From: Bacillus tianshenii
GTDB taxonomy: Bacteria > Bacillota > Bacilli > Bacillales > Bacillaceae_N
NCBI GenBank assembly: GCA_020524525.2
Contig: CP129018.1
Span: 186,001-250,000 of the forward strand
Length of the DNA: 64,000 nucleotides
Direction: 5' to 3'
Position numbers and translations under genes: made by a program. The notes beneath the pieces were generated by a model that ran no database searches, was not told where the DNA came from, and saw only the letters and a list, made by a program, of their open reading frames with translations. Of the stretch, positions 43,839 through 51,394 are shown in pieces. The first letter of the stretch is position 1. Each line of letters starts with the position of its first letter.

Positions 43839-43960
43839 TTCAGATGCTCCCTATCATCTGAGTTACACATATTATTCGAAATGTGAAGAACGAAAAGAGT
43901 AAGGTGCAGTTCCGCTCACACCGCTTTTATTGAAGTGTACAAAGAGCTGAACGCGAGGAA

Positions 43961-43982
43961 GGGAAAAAGGGCGGAGCTGCAC
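43961..43982. repeat. 22-bp direct repeat, copy 2
   Basis: Same as 43817-43838 except for one base (GCAC for ACAC at the end). Together with 43904-43915 it could form a long-range stem in the asnO leader. Confidence 0.6.
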
Positions 43983-44107
43983 GCTGAATGTTGCATGTAG
44001 TCTAAGATCGATCACTCTATTCGCTGTCATTCATTTGTTTAGGTTGCATATGTTAGATCTATGAAGGCCTAAAACGAGGATACGACAGCATGAAAGGGTG
44101 AGGCAGG

Positions 44108-45955
44108 ATGTGTGGGATTACTGGATGGATAGATTGGAAGAATGATTTGCGGCAAGCGGAAGTTGTTGTAAGTCGCATGGCGCAAACACTTAATAGACGT
44201 GGACCAGATGATATGAATGTATGGACATCACCGCATGTAGCATTTGGTCATACACGTCTTATTGTGGTGGACCCAGAAGGTGGAAAGCAACCAATGTCAA
44301 AGGAAAAAGACGGTACCACCTATATGATGGTGTATAACGGTGAATTATATAATACAGAGGATCTACGAAAAGAGCTATTGCAGCGTGGGTACCGTTTCAA
44401 ATCTCATTCAGATACTGAAGTCCTTCTCACATCATACATTGAGTGGAAGGAAGAGTGTGTGGAGCATTTGAACGGTATCTTTGCTTTTGCTATTTGGGAT
44501 GAGAAGGCCCAACATGTTTTTATCGCTCGTGACCGCTTAGGGGTGAAGCCATTGTTTTATAAGCAGTCAGGTGAATGTCTCCTATTTGGTTCAGAACTAA
44601 AAGCGGTTCTTGCTCATCCACAAGTAAGAGCTGAACTTGACCAAGAGGGTTTATCAGAAGTGTTTGGGCTAGGTCCCTCACGTTCTCCAGGAAATGGTGT
44701 ATTTAAAGGAATTGATGAATTAAGGCCAGGTCACTGCTTGAAGTTCTCGCCAGAGGGGTTGAAGGTTTGGCGGTATTGGAATGTTGTAAGTCGTGAGCAT
44801 ACGGATTCATTTGAAGAAACGGTAGATCGGGTGCGAAGCTTGTTTTTGGATACGGTTCATCGTCAACTTGTTTCTGATGTGCCAATTTGTACGTTCTTAT
44901 CAGGCGGGCTAGATTCCAGTGCAATTACAGCTCGTGCAGCAAATGTGATGAAGGCTGAGGGGAAAGGTCAACTGCATACATTTTCAGTTGACTATATCGA
45001 TAATGATAAGTATTTTAAAGCGAGTGAGTTTCAGCCGAATACTGACCATCCTTACATTGAACAAATGTCAAAAACGTTTGATACGATTCATCATCGTTGT
45101 TTGATTGATACAGAAGAACTGACAGCGTTACTAAAAGATGCTGTAATCGTCAGAGACTTACCAGGAATGGCGGATGTTGATTCCTCATTACTATGGTTTT
45201 GTAAAAAAATCAAAGAACACGCCACAGTGAGCTTGTCTGGAGAATGTGCGGATGAAATCTTTGGGGGATATCCTTGGTTTCATCGTAAGGAAGACTTAGA
45301 GCGCGGCGGGTTTCCGTGGATGCGTTCAATGGATGAGCGAATGACATTGTTGCGTCCGAATTGGCAGAACCAGCTTGATTTGAAGTCCTACGTGATGACA
45401 AAGTATGAAGAAACAGTTGCTGAAATGCCACAACTTGATGGAGAAACAGGTGAAGCGAAGAACCGTCGTGAATTGTTCTATTTAAATATGTTATGGTTTA
45501 TGACGACGTTGCTTGATCGGAAGGACAGGATGAGTATGGGTGCCTCCTTGGAGGTTCGTGTTCCGTTTGCTGATCATCGTCTTGTCGAATATGTATGGAA
45601 CATCCCGTGGGAGATGAAGATGCATGAAGGCAGGGAGAAAGGAATTCTTCGAAAAGCCTTAGAAGGTTTGTTGCCGCATGACGTTCTTTACCGGAAAAAG
45701 AGTCCGTACCCGAAAACACATAATCCACATTATACAAAGGCTGTACAGCAGTGGATGAATGAAATTCTAGCAAATAAAAATGCACCGTTGTTTGAGTTCT
45801 TCGATCGAGAGAAAATTAAAGCCCTCAATGATTCTGGCGGTGCTTCCTTTCAAACTCCTTTCTTCGGTCAGTTGATGACTGGTCCGCAGCTGCTTGCTCA
45901 TTTGGCACAAATTAATTATTGGTTTGAAGAATATAAGGTTAATATTGTTCCGTAA
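44108..45955 (+). CDS. asnO: Asparagine synthetase AsnO (glutamine-hydrolysing)
   Basis: Makes asparagine from aspartate, ATP and glutamine. It has 615 aa. The N-terminal glutaminase domain starts MCGITGWIDW with the catalytic Cys2 and has LNRRGPDD; the synthetase domain has the PP-loop FLSGGLDSSAI (about 264-274) and SLSGECADEIFGGYPWF. Close resemblance to B. subtilis AsnO (YisO), which is associated with sporulation, plus the yisL-asnO order, supports this paralogue. ATG start with GTGAGGCAGG upstream; terminator follows. Confidence 0.93.
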   Translation: MCGITGWIDWKNDLRQAEVVVSRMAQTLNRRGPDDMNVWTSPHVAFGHTRLIVVDPEGGKQPMSKEKDGTTYMMVYNGELYNTEDLRKELLQRGYRFKSHSDTEVLLTSYIEWKEECVEHLNGIFAFAIWDEKAQHVFIARDRLGVKPLFYKQSGECLLFGSELKAVLAHPQVRAELDQEGLSEVFGLGPSRSPGNGVFKGIDELRPGHCLKFSPEGLKVWRYWNVVSREHTDSFEETVDRVRSLFLDTVHRQLVSDVPICTFLSGGLDSSAITARAANVMKAEGKGQLHTFSVDYIDNDKYFKASEFQPNTDHPYIEQMSKTFDTIHHRCLIDTEELTALLKDAVIVRDLPGMADVDSSLLWFCKKIKEHATVSLSGECADEIFGGYPWFHRKEDLERGGFPWMRSMDERMTLLRPNWQNQLDLKSYVMTKYEETVAEMPQLDGETGEAKNRRELFYLNMLWFMTTLLDRKDRMSMGASLEVRVPFADHRLVEYVWNIPWEMKMHEGREKGILRKALEGLLPHDVLYRKKSPYPKTHNPHYTKAVQQWMNEILANKNAPLFEFFDREKIKALNDSGGASFQTPFFGQLMTGPQLLAHLAQINYWFEEYKVNIVP

Positions 45956-45983
45956 AAGTCCTTCTTTTGAAGGGCTTTTTTAT
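45955..45983 (+). terminator. Terminator after asnO
   Basis: AAAGTCCTTC, loop TTTT, GAAGGGCTTT, then TTTA. One G-U pair. Confidence 0.85.
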
Positions 45984-46037
45984 TGCGGTGTTATCCAAAA
46001 ATTAATAATACTGGGAGAGCAACTCCGCCCTGTTACA

Positions 46038-46070
46038 TAAAAAAAGCCTGCAGCGAGGGGGTGCTGCAGG
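46038..46070 (-). terminator. Terminator of glnK-amtB
   Basis: Stem CCTGCAGC/GCTGCAGG (46047-46054 and 46063-46070); on the minus strand a U8 tract follows (A run 46038-46045). Confidence 0.88.
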
Positions 46071-46113
46071 TGAGTAACAGGAGATTTGGAGTCCATAAGC
46101 GAATGGGTAGGGA

Positions 46114-46145
46114 ACTTGGCTGAAGCCCCACAAGCTCAGCCAAGT
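46114..46145. other. Strong hairpin in the amtB 3' region
   Basis: ACTTGGCTG (46114-46122) pairs with CAGCCAAGT (46137-46145), then a bulged A and a further AGC/GCT, enclosing a 7-base loop. It has no U tract on either strand, so it is not a standard terminator; a 3' stabilising or processing structure is possible. Confidence 0.55.
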
Positions 46146-46151
46146 ATGTTG

Positions 46152-47543
46152 TTAGCTCGTTTTTGTTTTTGTTTTGGGAGGAGGAGAATGAAGACCATCT
46201 AAACGTTCGATTAAGCCAATACCGAAGGAAGAACCTTCATCCCCAATATTTTCATTGAAAATGCTTCTTGTTGCTTCATAAGCGGCAGAACCATGCTCTG
46301 CAAAATCAAGTCCTGAGATTTCTTCTTCACGAGAAACACGGATGGACGACAAGCGGGTAACGAGGAACAGCGACAGTGATACGGCGGAAACAGTCCACAC
46401 GATAACGGCGCTGACCCCGATAAGTTGCGTTGCGAACAATTCTATTCCGCCGCCATAGAACAGGCCGCCTTCTGTAGCAAATAATCCAACAGAAACCGTT
46501 CCCCAAATACCACAGATTCCATGAACAGCAATTGCGCCAACAGGGTCGTCGAGCTTTAGTTTCCGATCAATAAACTCAACCGATTCAAGAAGAATGATAC
46601 CTGCAATAAGACCGATTACTGTGGCACCGATAAATGAAACATTTGCACACCCTGCAGTAATACCGACAAGTCCGCCAAGTGCTCCATTCAATGTAAGAGA
46701 GGCATCAATTCGTTTGTATTTTAATTGTGAGTAGAACGCACTGGAAATGACACCGGCACTTGCAGCAAGAAGTGTTGTCGTAACAACATGTGGTACAAGG
46801 GTTGCATCAGCAGCAAGCGTGCTGCCTGCGTTAAATCCGAACCAACCAAACCATAGGATAAAGACACCTAGAGCTCCAAGTGGAATGTTATGTCCAGGAA
46901 TTACATTTACTTTTCCTTGTGAATACTTTCCGATTCGGCCCCCGAGGAAGGAAACTGCTACAAGTGCTCCGGTAGCTCCAGTTAAGTGAACAACTGTTGA
47001 ACCTGCAAAGTCAGTGAATCCCATCTCAGCCAGCCAGCCGCCGCCCCATACCCAGTGGCCTACAACTGGATAAATGAAACCTGTCATGATAATTGTAAGG
47101 AGGAGGTAAGAGCTTAATTTAATACGTTCTGCTACAGCTCCTGAAATAATTGTGGCACATGTTGCTGCGAACATTGCTTGGAAGGCAAAGAAGCCAACTT
47201 GGTCTTCGTGTTCGCTTAGAAGAAAGCCGTTTGTACCGAGGAAACCTCCAGCAGAATTACCGAACATCAATCCATAGCCGACGAAGAAGTAAAGAACAGA
47301 AGCAATTGACATTGTCATAATATTTTTCATTAAGATGTTTAACGCATTTTTCGAACGTGTAAAGCCTGTTTCAACCATTGCGAAGCCTGCGTGCATAAAG
47401 AACACTAAAAATGCGGCAATCATAATCCACATCATATCCATTGACTGAACGACCGATTCGACTGTAGGAGCTGTTTCCTCTGCATATGCAGTTGAAGTTA
47501 GGAGGAAACTACCTAAGAACAAGCTGCCAATTTTCTTATTCAC
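46152..47543 (-). CDS. amtB: Ammonium transporter AmtB/NrgA
   Basis: Ammonium channel of the Amt/MEP/Rh family, 463 aa. An N-terminal signal-like segment ends at AYA (about residue 21), then about 11 membrane spans. The twin pore His residues lie in FAGSTVVHLTGATGAL and VGAIAVHGICGIWG; ETGFTRSKNALNIL is conserved. The tail is cytoplasmic with a Pro/Lys-rich end. GTG start with AAGGATGA upstream. It follows glnK by about 50 bases on the minus strand, the reverse of the B. subtilis nrgA-nrgB order. Confidence 0.95.
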   Translation of the reverse strand: MNKKIGSLFLGSFLLTSTAYAEETAPTVESVVQSMDMMWIMIAAFLVFFMHAGFAMVETGFTRSKNALNILMKNIMTMSIASVLYFFVGYGLMFGNSAGGFLGTNGFLLSEHEDQVGFFAFQAMFAATCATIISGAVAERIKLSSYLLLTIIMTGFIYPVVGHWVWGGGWLAEMGFTDFAGSTVVHLTGATGALVAVSFLGGRIGKYSQGKVNVIPGHNIPLGALGVFILWFGWFGFNAGSTLAADATLVPHVVTTTLLAASAGVISSAFYSQLKYKRIDASLTLNGALGGLVGITAGCANVSFIGATVIGLIAGIILLESVEFIDRKLKLDDPVGAIAVHGICGIWGTVSVGLFATEGGLFYGGGIELFATQLIGVSAVIVWTVSAVSLSLFLVTRLSSIRVSREEEISGLDFAEHGSAAYEATRSIFNENIGDEGSSFGIGLIERLDGLHSPPPKTKTKTS

Positions 47544-47594
47544 GTTCTCTTCATCCTTTCAGTTGTAATTATCGTATAAGAGAATTACGTGGTG

Positions 47595-47933
47595 TTAGAT
47601 TGCCTCTAAGCCTCGCTGACCTGTTCGGATTCGAATGACATTTTCAACAGGATAGACAAAGATTTTCCCATCTCCGACTTGGCCTGTAGCGCATGTTGTT
47701 TGAATGATATCGATAATTGACTCAAGCTTTGATTCTTCAATAACCATTTCAACTTTTACTTTCGGATAAAGGTTAATTTCAAAACGATTTCCACGAAAAA
47801 TACCTTCCTGTCCCTTTTGCTTGCCACATCCAGCGACTTCCGAAACAGTTAAACCGCTAATTCCTGCGCTGTCTAAACGTTTACGAAGTGTTTGAAAATG
47901 TTCAGGGCGAATAATTGCTTCTAACTTCTTCAC
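47595..47933 (-). CDS. glnK: PII signal protein GlnK
   Basis: Trimeric PII regulator that binds AmtB and senses ATP/ADP and 2-oxoglutarate. It has 112 aa: MKKLEAIIRP at the start, the T-loop CGKQKGQEGIFRGNRFEINL (36-55) and TGQVGDGKIFVYPVENVIRIRTG with the PII C-terminal signature. Both T-loop Tyr known in E. coli (46 and 51) are Phe here, so uridylylation is not possible at position 51. First gene of glnK-amtB; two TnrA/GlnR-type boxes precede it. Confidence 0.93.
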   Translation of the reverse strand: MKKLEAIIRPEHFQTLRKRLDSAGISGLTVSEVAGCGKQKGQEGIFRGNRFEINLYPKVKVEMVIEESKLESIIDIIQTTCATGQVGDGKIFVYPVENVIRIRTGQRGLEAI

Positions 47934-47950
47934 TTTTGTTCCTCCCTGTA

Positions 47951-47967
47951 TGTTAGTTTTATTAACA
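47951..47967. promoter_or_regulatory. TnrA/GlnR box 1
   Basis: TGTTAGTTTTATTAACA matches TGTNA-N7-TNACA exactly. It lies 18 bases upstream of the glnK start codon, downstream of the predicted transcription start. Confidence 0.8.
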
Positions 47968-47986
47968 TTTATTTGTTATGTTTATT

Positions 47987-48015
47987 ATCATAATGGTTTT
48001 TTTAGTTAAAATCAA
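47987..48015 (-). promoter_or_regulatory. Promoter of glnK-amtB
   Basis: Minus strand: TTGATT (48015-48010), 17-base spacer, TATGAT (47992-47987), between the two nitrogen boxes. Confidence 0.55.
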
Positions 48016-48043
48016 GTGAATTTTTAGAAAAATCAATACTTTA

Positions 48044-48060
48044 TGTAAGGAAACTTAACA
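48044..48060. promoter_or_regulatory. TnrA/GlnR box 2
   Basis: TGTAAGGAAACTTAACA matches TGTNA-N7-TNACA exactly. It lies upstream of the predicted glnK promoter, an activator-type position, with centre 93 bases from box 1. Confidence 0.8.
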
Positions 48061-48150
48061 TAAAGACTTAATTTACATTTTTTTCTAGAGTATTTCTTAG
48101 GTATGGTTGTGAAAAATAACCACAATGAAACTTCTAAAGAGGTGAATGCC

Positions 48151-48606
48151 GTGTGGTATAAATTTGTTGTTCTTTGGATTTTGTTGTTTGTTGCATTAAC
48201 TGGATGTCAGCAGTACGGAGACAAAAATGTGGAAATCAACCCGCATACGATTAGTATCAAAAATGAAAATAATTTAAAAACGGAAAATATTACCGTGAAA
48301 AAAGTGGAAGACATAATCCGTCCGATGAAAGAAGTACGAAAAATGAAAGTTGCCGCATTGAATAAAGACATTATCGCAGTCTTAGAACTTAAGCACTTAT
48401 ATACGTTTCGTTCGGAGAAAATAATCGGAAAAGCACAAGATAAGATTAAAAAGGAGTTTCCGCAAAAAACAGTTCGAGTTACTACTGACCACAAAATCTA
48501 CATTGAACTTGAAAAGCTTGAGAAGAATATTAAAAACAATGAGGTTAATCGAAATGAGTTAAACAAGCAAATGAAAAAAGTGAAAGAATTATTAAAGCAA
48601 ACGTAA
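48151..48606 (+). CDS. YhcN/YlaJ-type sporulation lipoprotein
   Basis: A 151-residue lipoprotein. The signal segment WYKFVVLWILLFVALTGC has lipobox LTGC with Cys19. The rest is Lys/Glu-rich, with VRKMKVAALNKDIIAVLEL and HKIYIELEKLEK, resembling YhcN/YlaJ proteins of spore membranes, though more distant. GTG 48151 with AGAGGTGA is preferred over an ATG at 48103. It is 12 bases before spoVAC, and a YhcN-type gene also precedes spoVAC in the mobile spoVA2 operon of some Bacillus, which supports the assignment. Confidence 0.7.
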   Translation: MWYKFVVLWILLFVALTGCQQYGDKNVEINPHTISIKNENNLKTENITVKKVEDIIRPMKEVRKMKVAALNKDIIAVLELKHLYTFRSEKIIGKAQDKIKKEFPQKTVRVTTDHKIYIELEKLEKNIKNNEVNRNELNKQMKKVKELLKQT

Positions 48607-48618
48607 GGGGGACTGACA

Positions 48619-49095
48619 ATGGCTAAACCAAAGAAAGAATTAACGCCTGAAATGAAGGCTTATCAGCAAATGACTCAGGAGCAAGCGGTGAAAAGACCGT
48701 TATGGAAAAATTCTGTACGTGCATTTTTGTTTGGCGGATTCATTTGTTTGATTGGGCAAATATTCCAATCTTTTTTCATGCGAAATTTTAGTTTTACTGA
48801 ACAGACGGCAGGAAATCCAACTGTTGCGGTGTTAATTTTTATTACAATGCTATTAACCGGATTTGGCCTTTACGATAAGATCGCTCAGTTTGGAGGAGCA
48901 GGTACAGCTGTTCCGATAACTGGATTTGGGAATGCAGTAATATCTGCCGCCATTGAACATCGTTCTGAAGGCCTTGTGCTCGGTACAGGTGGAAATATGT
49001 TCAAACTAGCTGGTTCTGTCATTATGTTTGGAGTGTTCGCAGCCTTTGCAGTAGCGTTAATTAAAACGCTATTGATTCAATTTGGAATCATCTAA
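48619..49095 (+). CDS. spoVAC: Stage V sporulation protein AC (SpoVAC)
   Basis: A 158-residue membrane protein of the SpoVA channel, which takes up dipicolinic acid during sporulation and releases it in germination. N-terminal KKELTPEMKAYQQMTQEQAV is typical of SpoVAC, followed by hydrophobic segments and the motif GAGTAVPITGFGNAVISAAIEHRSEG in two parts. ATG with AAGGGGGACTG upstream. spoVAE follows at once; the usual middle gene spoVAD is absent. Confidence 0.9.
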   Translation: MAKPKKELTPEMKAYQQMTQEQAVKRPLWKNSVRAFLFGGFICLIGQIFQSFFMRNFSFTEQTAGNPTVAVLIFITMLLTGFGLYDKIAQFGGAGTAVPITGFGNAVISAAIEHRSEGLVLGTGGNMFKLAGSVIMFGVFAAFAVALIKTLLIQFGII

Positions 49096-49113
49096 TGATT
49101 GGAGAGAAAAGCA

Positions 49114-49467
49114 TTGATTATTTATTTATGGGCATTCGTCGTTGGTGGAATTATTTGTGTCATCGGTCAACTGTTGATGGACATTTTCAAAATGACCCCT
49201 GCACATGCGCTAAGTATTTTAGTCGTATTAGGTGCGGTTCTAGCTGGCTTTGGCATTTATGACAATTTAATTGACTTCGCTGGAGCAGGCGCTACAGTGC
49301 CGATTACAAGCTTTGGAAATGCACTAGTTGACGGAGCTATGGGAGAAGCAGAGAAATATGGAATTGTTGGTGTTATTACAGGGATGTTCGAAGTTACAAG
49401 TGCTGGCATATCTGCTGCAATTGTTTTCGGTTTCCTTGGTGCTGTATTATTTCGGCCAAAAGGATGA
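49114..49467 (+). CDS. spoVAE: Stage V sporulation protein AE (SpoVAEB-type)
   Basis: A 117-residue membrane protein of the SpoVAE(B) family: [39 protein letters not shown] and [18 protein letters not shown]. It is homologous in its core to SpoVAC. TTG 49114 is favoured by GGAGAG 7 bases upstream and by the usual family N-terminus; the frame is open from 49099. A shared terminator follows. Together with SpoVAC and the lipoprotein it forms a short spoVA-like cassette. Confidence 0.88.
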   Translation: MIIYLWAFVVGGIICVIGQLLMDIFKMTPAHALSILVVLGAVLAGFGIYDNLIDFAGAGATVPITSFGNALVDGAMGEAEKYGIVGVITGMFEVTSAGISAAIVFGFLGAVLFRPKG

Positions 49468-49477
49468 GTCACGAGAA

Positions 49478-49502
49478 AAGCCTTGGCGTAATGCCGAGGC
49501 TT
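49478..49502. terminator. Bidirectional terminator spoVAE/yukJ
   Basis: AAGCCTTGGC (49478-49487), 5-base loop, GCCGAGGCTT (49493-49502), one G-U pair. On the minus strand TTTTC follows; on the plus strand TTATT. Confidence 0.8.
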
Positions 49503-50187
49503 ATTGCTTTGCATTTAAATGGTTGCATTGTTCAACGGGCTTTGTAGCGTATCCGTGCTTATCAGTACACCATGATTGGGATTGAAAAGCAAGAAAGATA
49601 CCAACCCAGCGCTGTTGCTGCTCAAATTCAATTAAAATTCCTCCGTCCTGCCAAATTCCATTGTCGTCTTTCCATCTCCCGATATTTCCTTGATTCATAT
49701 GAATATCGTGAATACCGTTTCCAGGTGTAAAGCCAAAATATTTATCTGGGCTATTCTTTTCCGGACCCCATCGTTCACCGAATGCATAGATGGTCGCTTT
49801 ATGTCTAATTGCTTCGTGAATATAATGCTGAATTTTTTCGTTTAAATCATTGTTAGGACCTTCTTTTTCAGCAGGGAGTGGAACCATCTTGGCAGGGTTG
49901 AATAGTTCACCGCGAATATAGTCTAGAGCAATTTCAGGGTCATTGTGGAGAATGGGAGTAAATCCAGAGTTTAAATCGGTCAAATGAGGAATCGCGTCAT
50001 AATTGAAATCTTCACTGACAAAGTAGAGTACTTCAGAAGGTTTGCTTTGTGACTGAATGTTAATCGCAATTCGATACTGTGTACCTTCTTTGTCATGGAT
50101 AAGTACTTCATAGTGAGGGCTGCTGCCTGCCCCTAATTTTGTTTCTGTTGCTTGTCCTTTTAACACGCCGTATCGTTTTAAAGGCAA
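49501..50187 (-). CDS. yukJ: YukJ family protein (DUF2278)
   Basis: A 228-residue soluble protein of the YukJ/DUF2278 family, function unknown. It starts with PLKRYGVLKGQA and has the conserved FGFTPGNGIHDIHMNQGNIG and WQDGGILIEF segments; HxxHMNQG and the Gly-rich loop look like a metal or ligand site, which is inference. TTG 50187 gives the family N-terminus and has AGGGAG upstream; a GTG at 50196 touches that RBS. Apparently monocistronic. Confidence 0.82.
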   Translation of the reverse strand: MPLKRYGVLKGQATETKLGAGSSPHYEVLIHDKEGTQYRIAINIQSQSKPSEVLYFVSEDFNYDAIPHLTDLNSGFTPILHNDPEIALDYIRGELFNPAKMVPLPAEKEGPNNDLNEKIQHYIHEAIRHKATIYAFGERWGPEKNSPDKYFGFTPGNGIHDIHMNQGNIGRWKDDNGIWQDGGILIEFEQQQRWVGIFLAFQSQSWCTDKHGYATKPVEQCNHLNAKQ

Positions 50188-50292
50188 TTGTTTCACTCCC
50201 TAGTCAACTTGTTTTTCTTAAAATTAAATGAATTTACTGAACTTTTCAATAGTGTTAATCACCTAATTTACGAGAGGAAAAAAGAGAGAAGA

Positions 50293-50314
50293 CCCTTAGA
50301 TAAATATCTAAGGG
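50293..50314 (-). terminator. Terminator of the XRE-PAS/sda transcript
   Basis: CCCTTAGAT, loop AAAT, ATCTAAGGG: a perfect 9-bp stem. On the minus strand a U/C-rich run follows. Confidence 0.8.
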
Positions 50315-50322
50315 AAGTGGGG

Positions 50323-50478
50323 CTATGAAGAAGAATCTGAAGGATGTACTTTGACTTTATGAAAGAGGTTTCGGTGTTTTAATTCAGCTTCTAATAACTC
50401 AATAAATTCCCGATTAACGCTATGCTTGATGGCATCTTTATATGCTTGGACTAACAAATCATTTGGTATATAGTTCAA
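50323..50478 (-). CDS. sda: Sporulation histidine kinase inhibitor Sda
   Basis: A 51-residue Sda-type protein: IPNDLLVQAYKDAIKHSVNR then EFIELLEAELKHRNLFH, the antiparallel helical hairpin of the family, extended by a short polar tail. Sda binds sporulation kinases (KinA, KinB) and blocks phosphorelay entry when replication is disturbed. TTG 50478 is preceded by AAGGGGGA. The first 20 bases overlap the end of the XRE-PAS gene, so translation is coupled. No DnaA-box cluster was seen near it. Too short for usual ORF calls. Confidence 0.85.
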   Translation of the reverse strand: MNYIPNDLLVQAYKDAIKHSVNREFIELLEAELKHRNLFHKVKVHPSDSSS

Positions 50479-51052
50479 AGAATCCCCCTTCATGGTCTTG
50501 TTCTTTTAAATATAATATGTTTTTTTTTAGATAATCTGTAAGGTCTGTTGCTGAGGTGGAGATCCCAATTATATTCCCGTTTGGATTTCTTAACGGTTGA
50601 GCGAATACATCAAACGTGCGAACTCCTTTCTTGAAAGGAAATGTGACGATTTTTCTTAATGGTTTTTTTTCTTTAAGAACAGTGCTTTTCAAAGTCATAA
50701 ATTCAACAATACCCTCATTCATTGTAAGTTCGTCATCTCGAAGACCAATTACTTGCTCTGATGGGAAATTCAATGAGTTATAAATCCAAGTATAACGAAG
50801 CTCTAAATCACAATGAGCTATAATAATGGGAGAATTCGTTAGAGCTAAATGAAATGCTTCACAATGTTCCATGAAAAAAATAGAGGAACTAAAATTGAGG
50901 GTGTCTGCGATATTTTTAGCTACATGTAAGCTTGGATTTCTATTCCCGTTTTCGATTTGTGTGTAGTATGCGCGATCAATAAATGCTGCTGATGCCACAT
51001 CTTCTTGTGTAAGTCCTTTGTTTTTACGAATTTTAATTAACCAGTTTCTCAT
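50459..51052 (-). CDS. XRE-family HTH regulator with PAS domain
   Basis: A 197-residue regulator. The N-terminal helix-turn-helix (about residues 6-60) reads IRKNKGLTQEDVASAAFIDR and YYTQIENGNRNPS, a typical XRE domain. A PAS-like domain follows (about 75-185) with ITNSPIIIAHCDLELRYTWIY-type strands and GNIIGISTSATDLT near the end. There is no membrane segment, so it senses a cytoplasmic signal. ATG 51052 is 5 bases after GGTGA; an ATG at 51064 is the alternative. It overlaps sda and is divergent from a histidine kinase. Its signal and targets are unknown. Confidence 0.82.
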   Translation of the reverse strand: MRNWLIKIRKNKGLTQEDVASAAFIDRAYYTQIENGNRNPSLHVAKNIADTLNFSSSIFFMEHCEAFHLALTNSPIIIAHCDLELRYTWIYNSLNFPSEQVIGLRDDELTMNEGIVEFMTLKSTVLKEKKPLRKIVTFPFKKGVRTFDVFAQPLRNPNGNIIGISTSATDLTDYLKKNILYLKEQDHEGGFFELYTK

Positions 51053-51394
51053 TTTCATCACCATTTCTCGTTGATCTTCCCACCCGCTGTTTTTCTTACA
51101 TAAAAGAATTATTCTGACTGTATTTTGTTATACCTTGTGGCTATTTTGCCACGGGTAGAGGTGGAAGATGTATAATTAAAAAGATAGTGCGTGTCTTTTC
51201 AATAGGCATACACAACTAGTACATACGAAAAGGTAGGGCTTGGTACATAGTCATAATGATGATAGTCATTTATTAACCGTTGAAAAACTTTTTAAACCTT
51301 ATATGCTGGGTTTTTGTATACAGACTAAAGAATATCAGTGATAAAACATGTTATGATGGAAGAAGGAAAATTTATTAAAAGATAGGAGATTATT
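51053..51394. other. Divergent regulatory region XRE-PAS / kinase
   Basis: 342 bp with no gene. It contains an inverted repeat GTGGC-N6-GCCAC (51137-51152), a direct repeat ATAGTCAT at 51247-51254 and 51262-51269 (15-base period), a TATAAT at 51171-51176 without a good -35, and the kinase RBS ATAGGAG. Candidate operators for the XRE protein, unproven. Confidence 0.5.
51137..51152. promoter_or_regulatory. Operator-like inverted repeat GTGGC-N6-GCCAC
   Basis: A perfect 5-bp palindrome with a 6-base centre, about 85 bases upstream of the XRE-PAS start. Such spacing is usual for XRE-family dimers; function unproven. Confidence 0.35.

Larger units (their letters stand above)
43779..44107. other. 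Intergenic region before asnO
   Basis: 329 bp with the yisL terminator, two copies of a 22-bp repeat and one inverted relative. Apart from these it has no supportable gene. The asnO RBS (GGGTGAGGCAGG) is at its right end; no clear sigma-A promoter was found, and a sporulation promoter is possible. Confidence 0.55.

Noticed and set aside
45988-45998. Single DnaA-box-like TTATCCAAA near the end of asnO
   Set aside because: One mismatch and no cluster; a lone site is not evidence of an origin or DnaA control.
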